Shown here one piece after another: positions 58,100 to 64,000 of a stretch of DNA of 64,000 nucleotides. A model generated the notes under the pieces. That model did not search any database, was not told the origin of the DNA, and saw only the letters and a program-made list of their open reading frames with translations. Numbering within the stretch: the stretch's first letter is position 1; each line of letters opens with the position of its first letter. A program made the position numbers and the translations under genes. Source of the DNA: Ashinkailepas kermadecensis (taxonomy: Eukaryota > Arthropoda > Thecostraca > Neolepadidae). The stretch is from contig JAOTOM010004286.1 in NCBI GenBank assembly GCA_034440615.1, positions 1-64,000 on the forward strand, written 5' to 3'.

Positions 58100-59700
58100 G
58101 TGTTCTTCATAAAATGTGCGTCGTGATCGAATGAATCTTTTTTCCTTCGCGATGGTCGGCTTCGCGAGACAAGGCCCGAATCCCCCTTCTACTCCTCAGT
58201 ATATCTAATTGAGAAATTTTGAGACCGTTACGATTGCTTTCCAGGCACATCTCGCGCTCTGTGACCCGTGGGTTGACGCGACGGTGTATTGGGGACGACA
58301 TGGAACGGCGTCGCCATGCAGCCGCCTCGGTCGTTGCCGGTCGGACCCGGTCGGAGCCGGTCGGAGTCGGTCGGAGCTGCCGCCTTGTCTCACCCAACAC
58401 CAGATGCGCGTCTCCATTTGTGTCGGCCGGCAGCGGCGGCACCGATTTGCGGCGCCGTCGGCCGCTGATTGATGCGCCGCTCAGGCGTGGAGCGCCGCCG
58501 ACGCGGCCGGCCCGGCGCCACGGGCGGTCCTGTTGCCACCAGAGGCCCCAACTCTAATGCGCGTATTTATTGGATGGTATTTCGCGCTAGGTGCTCTCGA
58601 CGGCATTGATCGTCGGCTCCGGATGCGACGCACGTGGATGGGCTGCTGTCGTCGACAGCGGCGAACGACAATGTCCACACTGCAATATGTTTTTTGTTAA
58701 CGAACACCAGGATTCTCGTCGTCAGGTATCAATCAGAGCCTTCCAGGCCTGATGGCGTGGGTACGTGTTCGCATTTGTGTGGACAGAAAACGCTAAAAAT
58801 GTATCTCCTCATGCAATTTGACAGGTGGAATATCAAAAGAATACACCTTTTCTACTCATATCAAAGTATTATCTAATTTTAATCCAAAGTCCTATCTTGC
58901 TTAAAGTTCCCTGGTCAATTTCTTCACATAATTTCGTACCAAAATAGTCTTAGTTACTTTTCAAATACATAGATGAAGAAGGTAGATGTCTTAATTACAA
59001 CATGAGCAGACATGTAATCGAGGCAGGCACATGTCGCGTACAACTCTCAATGGCAGCCGCGGCAGGGAACGCGGATCGGCGACGGACTCAAAATGTTCCG
59101 TTCAGACGTATGCTTGCTCCCATATTTGTGAACACGAAGGCTGCTTATGTATCTCTAAGCCGCTGATTGTGATTATATATCTCCAAATGATATCCATGCA
59201 TGCAGCATCCTATGGAGACTTGTGGAAGTTTGTCGGGAAACATGGGGCATCGCGGAGACAGCACCAATCTGTCTAACCGTACGAACTCGGTGCTTAAAGC
59301 AAGATAGTGAGATGACTTACGACATGGATAGCCTTTATGTCTGCCTGTAGCCACATGTGTAGGTTTCTGAACATCATTGGGAGGGCACAATGCATGAAGC
59401 AATGGGATTGGAAATGGATTGAGGGGCATATCACAAAGAGTCCTATGCTAAAAGTTGAAATTGAAATTATTGCGATGGAACAGGGGTGGGGTGAAAGTGC
59501 CCTCCCAAAAGCATTCAAAGCTACACCCCTGCCGGCATCCTGTGTTGATTAGCATATCGCATGCGTTTGTATGGCCATGAGCGACAAATGGTCCGCGTTG
59601 AAGCTGAAAGAGCGTGATGTCAGGGATCGTCACATGGGGCTAGCGTTTTCTCGGCAATGTCCGTCTTGGTAAGCAGATAGTCATTCATTAATCCAACAAC
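58100..59700. other. Sequence without recognised genes
   Basis: A GC-rich patch at 58210-58560 contains short direct repeats (GGTCGGAGCCGGTCGGAGTC). Overlapping frames on both strands show no motif I know. The remainder is AT-rich with nothing recognised. Confidence 0.45.
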
Positions 59701-60922
59701 CACTGCTGCACTGGCGGATCCAGGGGGGGCATTCCGGCCATGCCCCCCCCCCCCCCCCCCCAAGCGCTTCAAAGGGGGGGGCCATAGTATCTTTTGCCCC
59801 CCCACCCCCACCCCAACCAACGAAAGTAAACTGAATTAAAATGCAGTAATCTTTCCTGAGGTTAAAAAATAGCGTTCCGGGTGAAATAATCTCCAATTTT
59901 ACAGGTATTTTTAAATAATTTTTTGGAAGCACAATATGGTAGCATAGTAGATTCTGACATATCGAGGGTTCTATGCTGTTGAAGTTCTGCTCACAGCAAG
60001 AGATGACGAAATCAGCAGTTTCATTATTCCTTCGTCAGATAGGCTCATGAAGTTTGTTTAGCCAGTAACGGGCAAGTGGACCCAGTGAGCCAGATTTCGA
60101 AAGCGGAATTTGAACAGGATGTTTTGTGCGAGTGACCAGTTGAGCTCAGTTGAGCAGCATGTTTCGTATGTTGGTGTTGGGGTTGCTAAGATGAACAGAC
60201 AGGCTACATTGACTGATTTTTTTTCAAGAAGAATAGCAACAGGAGGTATGTATTTACACTGGCGGATCCAGGGAGGGGCCATTCCGGCCATGGCCACCCC
60301 GTAGCGCTTAAAAGGGGGGCCATGGTGCCTTTTGGCCCCCCCCCCGAAACCAACAGAAGTCAACTAAATTAAAATGCAGTAACCTTTGCCGAGGTTAAAA
60401 AGTAGCGTCTGGATGAAAGAATCTCCAATATTAAATTTTAAAACAAATTGTTTGGAAGCCAGTGCGGTAGCATAGTAGATACTAACACACATCGAGGGTT
60501 CCATGCTCTAAGTTCTGCTTGCAGCAAGAGTTGACAAAATCGGATCCGCCAGTGTGTACACGTACATGAACGTTGACGTGGTACAAGACGTTGAACGAGA
60601 ACGTGAACGTTTTGGTAAGCAAGAACAAAAATCCGGTAACATAGAAACGGTGGAGGTAGGCTGGGGCCCCTACACAGGAAACTATGTTGTCAATTATTAT
60701 TTTTTTCTTCAGATGGGCCCCTTTGCCAAATAGTGGTCGAAATCCGGTACTTTTAACCAAAAATAGCGGGAGAAGGGGCACCCTCCAAATCCGTTCGACT
60801 CATCCCCTGATGTAATTCCTAGGTACGCCACTGGGAGAGGGGGAGGGGAGGGGCTGACGCCGAAAACCGAAAGTTGGCCCCCCTCTCCAAACCGGTGGGC
60901 TAGATCCGCCAGTGCACTGCTG
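59701..60922. mobile_element. hAT-like MITE with 8-bp target duplication, containing a nested or duplicated copy
   Basis: The element proper (59709-60914) starts CACTGGCGGATCCAGG, and the complement of its right end reads CACTGGCGGATCTAGC. Identical 8-bp CACTGCTG flanks it at 59701-59708 and 60915-60922. The first 310 bp resemble the complete 298-bp element at 60257-60554. No transposase is encoded. Confidence 0.82.
60257..60554 (+). mobile_element. 298-bp MITE of the same family, inside the larger one
   Basis: Ends CACTGGCGGATCCAGG and CGGATCCGCCAGTG. Interior blocks (GGTAGCATAGTAGAT, ATCGAGGGTTC, CAGCAAGAG) match 59830-60016. Its flanking octamers TGTATTTA and TGTACACG do not match fully, so it may have arisen by duplication and not by an independent insertion. 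Confidence 0.75.
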
Positions 60923-61260
60923 TGTGTGATATTCATTTTGTGGAGCTTCTCAGCAGCACTAAATGGCGGCCATTATTATATGCCTATGAATAACCCACAG
61001 TATGACTTTGTTTAATTCATTCGGCGGTGTAACGCCTGGGTTTGCTGAAAACTGGGAGGATTGCCATCGTTAGAGGTACAGAACGCCATTAGATTGGCAC
61101 CCAATAATTGCACTCAACTCGGATGCTGCACACTGAGTGGGTCGCTGGGCAACATACAAGAACAGTGGCGAAATAGTTTGCCATTTGATATACGAGGGTA
61201 TAAAACTAGACGCTAACTTTGAGTTTCATGGCCTGCTAAATTCCGGAGTTGGTCCAACGG
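60923..61260. other. Sequence without recognised features
   Basis: No gene, RNA or bounded repeat seen. Confidence 0.4.
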
Positions 61261-61261
61261 T

Positions 61262-61420
61262 CGGACGGATCGTCAGTACTGCAATACTGACATTACTGCA
61301 GTTCTGTATTACTTCCAGTACTGCAGTACTGTGGTACTGACATTACTGTAGTACTGCAGTACTGACATTACTGTGTGCTGCTGTACTGACATTACCGTAG
61401 TACTGTAGTACTGCAGTCCA
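61262..61420. repeat. GTACTGCAGTACTGACATTACT short repeat
   Basis: The palindrome-rich words GTACTGCAGTAC and TACTGACATTACTG alternate for about 150 bp just upstream of the LINE. Such sequence can fold into hairpins. Confidence 0.85.
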
Positions 61421-61429
61421 GCTGACCGT

Positions 61430-61997
61430 CCATGGGCAGCCGATCTGACCATCATTGGGACGGGCGTCAGTTCTGTTCAGTACAGGGTGCCTGCCGCAAG
61501 ACGGAGGACTGTGGTATACTTTGCCTACGAATATCTGACGCAATTGCAAGTGTTTCAGTGCTTCACAGCACTTGATCTCACTTGGTGTCAGGAGGTGCAT
61601 CACCAGGCCTGGTGCCAAGGTCAAAGACCTGATGCCAGTGTTGCCACAGACCACCAGTGAGCAACAGTTTATTGCAGTTGTAGTGCAGGTAGGAGTAAAT
61701 AACATAGGTCCTGCTAGGAGTGAGGAGCTGCTGCAGGACTACAGGGCCCTTCTGGCCACCCTGAAACATAGCAATAGCAGAGTCATTGTGACTGCTATTC
61801 TGCCTAGGGCTGGAGTCTCCCCTGAGTTGAGCTCTAGGGCACTGGCAGCCAATGCCAAGGTAGGCAAGCTCTGCTATGAGTTAGGTTGGACCTTTGTTGA
61901 CGAGTGGTGCAGGTTTTATGGCTCATGGGTGAAGGCTCAGGTTTTATGGTACATGGTACATGGGTTATATGAGCATGTCCTTCAGGGAAACTAGACA
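61430..61997 (+). pseudogene. LINE ORF1-like region with SGNH-hydrolase signature
   Basis: The open frame at 61572-61994 reads FIAVVVQVGVNNIGPARSEE, then LKHSNSRVIVTAILPRAGVS and GWTFVDEW. This follows the order of SGNH/GDSL hydrolase blocks, with VGVNN where GxND is usual. CR1/L2-group LINEs carry such an esterase domain in ORF1. The upstream GDS block appears only in shifted frames. Because the endonuclease begins 120 bp downstream in the same orientation, this is read as the 5' part of the same LINE. Its 5' start is not defined. Confidence 0.65.
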
Positions 61998-62114
61998 ATG
62001 GGGTGGGGGCGGATGAAGTGGCATTGCCATCTCAGGGATATGCCAATAGTGACAGCCTAGGCAATAGAAACACACAGTCAGCAAATAGGGATAGCAGTAG
62101 TTCAAGGGGGCAGA

Positions 62115-64000
62115 GTGGTAGCTCATCCAGAGATGAAAGAGCTACTCAACATGAAAACCAAAGCTGGTTATGGAACATATGTTAAGTGTATCATGCTGAA
62201 TGCTCAGAGTATTCTATCCAAATTTGATGAGTTCAAGTGTTATGTTGCTGAGGAGGAACCAGATTTTGTTTGCATTACTGAGGCATGGGCTAGTGAGGGG
62301 TATTTTGGGGATAACTTGCAGGACTATGACATCCAGGGATACAATATGTTTTCGTGCAATAGGGGTCCAGCAGTGAAAGAGGGTGGTGTAATGCTCTATG
62401 TGAATAACTTATTCAGTTCTCAAAAAGTAGCAGATGGGGTAAAAAATGTGTCTGTGGAGTCCATTTGGCTTGATGTCGCTGTGGGAAAAGGCATCAGGAA
62501 CTGGAGCTCCATAAGGTGATTTGCGAGGAAACCAGTAGAAACTTTCGGAGGAAATGCCCTATTCTTGGTGACTTTAATATAAAAGGATATGAAAATGTTG
62601 GTGTTGGCTCCCCATCATGTAAGCTGTTTAGGAAATGCCTTGAAGAGGACCTGTTCTTTCACCAATTTGTAACGGAACCAACTAGGCAGGGCTCATTCTT
62701 GGACCTCGTCTGCTCAGATTTAAGTGATTTAGTTCAAGACTTAACTGTAGGAGAAACTCTGGGAAGAAGTGACCATAACACAGTGAGATTCAAGGCACAA
62801 GTAGGATAATTTGGCAAAGGTTCCTAATTTTAGCAGGGCAGACTTTGACTGCATGAGAGTGGCTTTAAGTGCCATAGAATGGGAAGAAGAATTCTCCCAT
62901 TTAAATGCCTGTGAAATGTGGGAAAAGTTCAAATCTTACTTGAGGGAAATTCAGATTAGACGTGTCCCCCAAACGCAAAGGCGCAAAAGAAGGGTAGGAA
63001 AGCCAGCATGGCTTACGTCAGATTTGATAAAAGCAATTAAGGCTAAGAAAGATGCATTTAAATTGTTTAAGGAAGCTTCAAATATCGTAAATATAAGGTC
63101 GTATCAAAAAGCTAGAGACGCTGTGAAGCAGAAAACCAGAGCAGCAAAGCGAGCAAAAGAATTGGATTTGACTAGGAACTGTAATGGGGACAGCAAAAAG
63201 TTCCTTAGTTTTTACAAGCTGAGTAAAGTTTCTAGCACAATTGGTGCACTAGAAGTAAATGGGACTATATTGAGTGAGGATGGAGAGATGGTTGAGGAGC
63301 TGAGCGAACAGTTTAAATCAGTGTTTGCATTGTAAGATATGACTAATCTGCCAACCGTACACCACAGTTCAGTGACAGATGATCGGATAAACGATGTTGA
63401 TTTCATTGATAGTGATGTTGTTTTCAATCATATCAGGAAAATAAAACAAAACAAGGCAGCAGGACCTGATTAAATTTATGCTAGGGTATTGCGGGAAGCT
63501 GAAAAGGAACTGGCAATTGTTGAACAGGAACTGGCAACTGGAGAGATGGTTGAGGAGCTGAGCAAACAGTTTAAATCAGTGTTTGCATTGGAAGATATGA
63601 CTAATCTGCCAACCGTACACCACAGTTCAGTGACAGATGATCGGATAAGCGATGTTGATTTCATGGATAGTGATGTTGTTTTCAATCATATCAGGAAAAT
63701 AAAACCAAACAAGGCAGCAGGACCTGATTAAATTTATGCTAGGGTATTGCGGGAAGCTGAAAAGGAACTGGCAATTCCACTTAGTATAATATTTTGTAGA
63801 TTAGTTTCACAAAATGAAATGCCAACAGATTGGAAAAGGGCAAATGTAGTTCCTATTTTCAAGAAAGGAGAAAGAGGGAAAGTTGAAAACTATAGGCCAG
63901 TAAGCCTCACATCCCTAGTCTGCAAGGTACTCGAATCAATTATCAAGGATAGAATAGTTTTCTCGAAGGAAACAGGTTGATTCAAGATGCTCAACATGGG
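62115..64000 (+). pseudogene. CR1-like LINE ORF2: endonuclease and start of reverse transcriptase
   Basis: An APE-type endonuclease is readable: MLNAQSILSKFDEFK, PDFVCITEAWAS, then after a frameshift near 62516 CPILGDFNIKGYENV and GRSDHNTVRF. From 62811 the linker follows (KRRVGKPAWLTSDLIKAIK), then FKSVFAL, VVFNHIRKIK and NKAAGPD. After 63740 come LSIIFCRLVSQNEMPTDWKR and VENYRPVSLTSLVCKVLE, the first reverse-transcriptase blocks. Stops at 63333 and after AAGPD (twice) and the frameshifts make it inactive. It runs off the right edge. Confidence 0.88.
63281..63796 (+). repeat. 258-bp in-frame tandem duplication inside the LINE
   Basis: TGGAGAGATGGTTGAGGAGC starts at 63281 and again at 63539. 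The copies are nearly identical and span 86 codons. Both carry the same TAA after the AAGPD codons, while the stop after FALK/FAL differs between them (TAA in copy 1, GAA in copy 2). Confidence 0.92.

Overview
The window is eukaryotic nuclear DNA from an invertebrate, most likely a protostome and perhaps an arthropod. The evidence is a spliced gene on the minus strand whose product closely resembles the Calx/NCX Na+/Ca2+ exchangers, with GT-AG introns, surrounded by LINEs, tRNA-derived SINEs, TTAA-flanked and hAT-like DNA transposons, and a very large amount of tandem repeat. No species is claimed.

The only convincing cellular gene is the Na+/Ca2+ exchanger. I can assemble seven exons on the minus strand: 37595-35669, 28606-28515, 26125-25977, 20776-20677, 8197-8063, 2635-2477 and 612-441. 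All six internal junctions agree in codon phase. Together they give about 854 codons: signal peptide, N-terminal membrane block with the alpha-1 repeat, XIP-like segment, CBD1 and CBD2, acidic linker, and the alpha-2 repeat. The last exon in view ends in phase 2, and the final membrane helices lie beyond the left edge. The gene fills about 37 kb, almost all of it intron.

The introns are full of repeats. Three donor sites (exons 4, 5 and 6) are directly abutted by minisatellites whose units carry copies of that same splice donor, and in one case the last 17 nt of the exon. The intron before exon 5 holds a 7.5-kb hAT-like element (8283-15769, 8-bp target duplication) built of diverged short repeats, including a large inverted repeat. 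Other introns carry a 3-kb GTCA/GTTA satellite, long minisatellites, SINEs, LINE fragments (one with a SINE inserted and a 14-bp duplication), a 939-bp TTAA MITE and an 802-bp piggyBac-like MITE.

Upstream of the gene's first visible exon, a second piggyBac-like MITE (39303-40134) shares one TTAA with the left end of a roughly 4.5-kb piggyBac element. That element has a transposase with an intact catalytic triad but one nonsense codon and one frameshift. The rest of the window holds minisatellites, more SINE copies, an inverted second copy of the 939-bp MITE, a nested hAT-like MITE, and at the right edge a CR1-like LINE (SGNH-like ORF1, endonuclease, start of reverse transcriptase) with a 258-bp internal tandem duplication.

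Most long open frames in the window are by-products of tandem repeats, or antisense shadows of exon 1, and are not annotated as genes.
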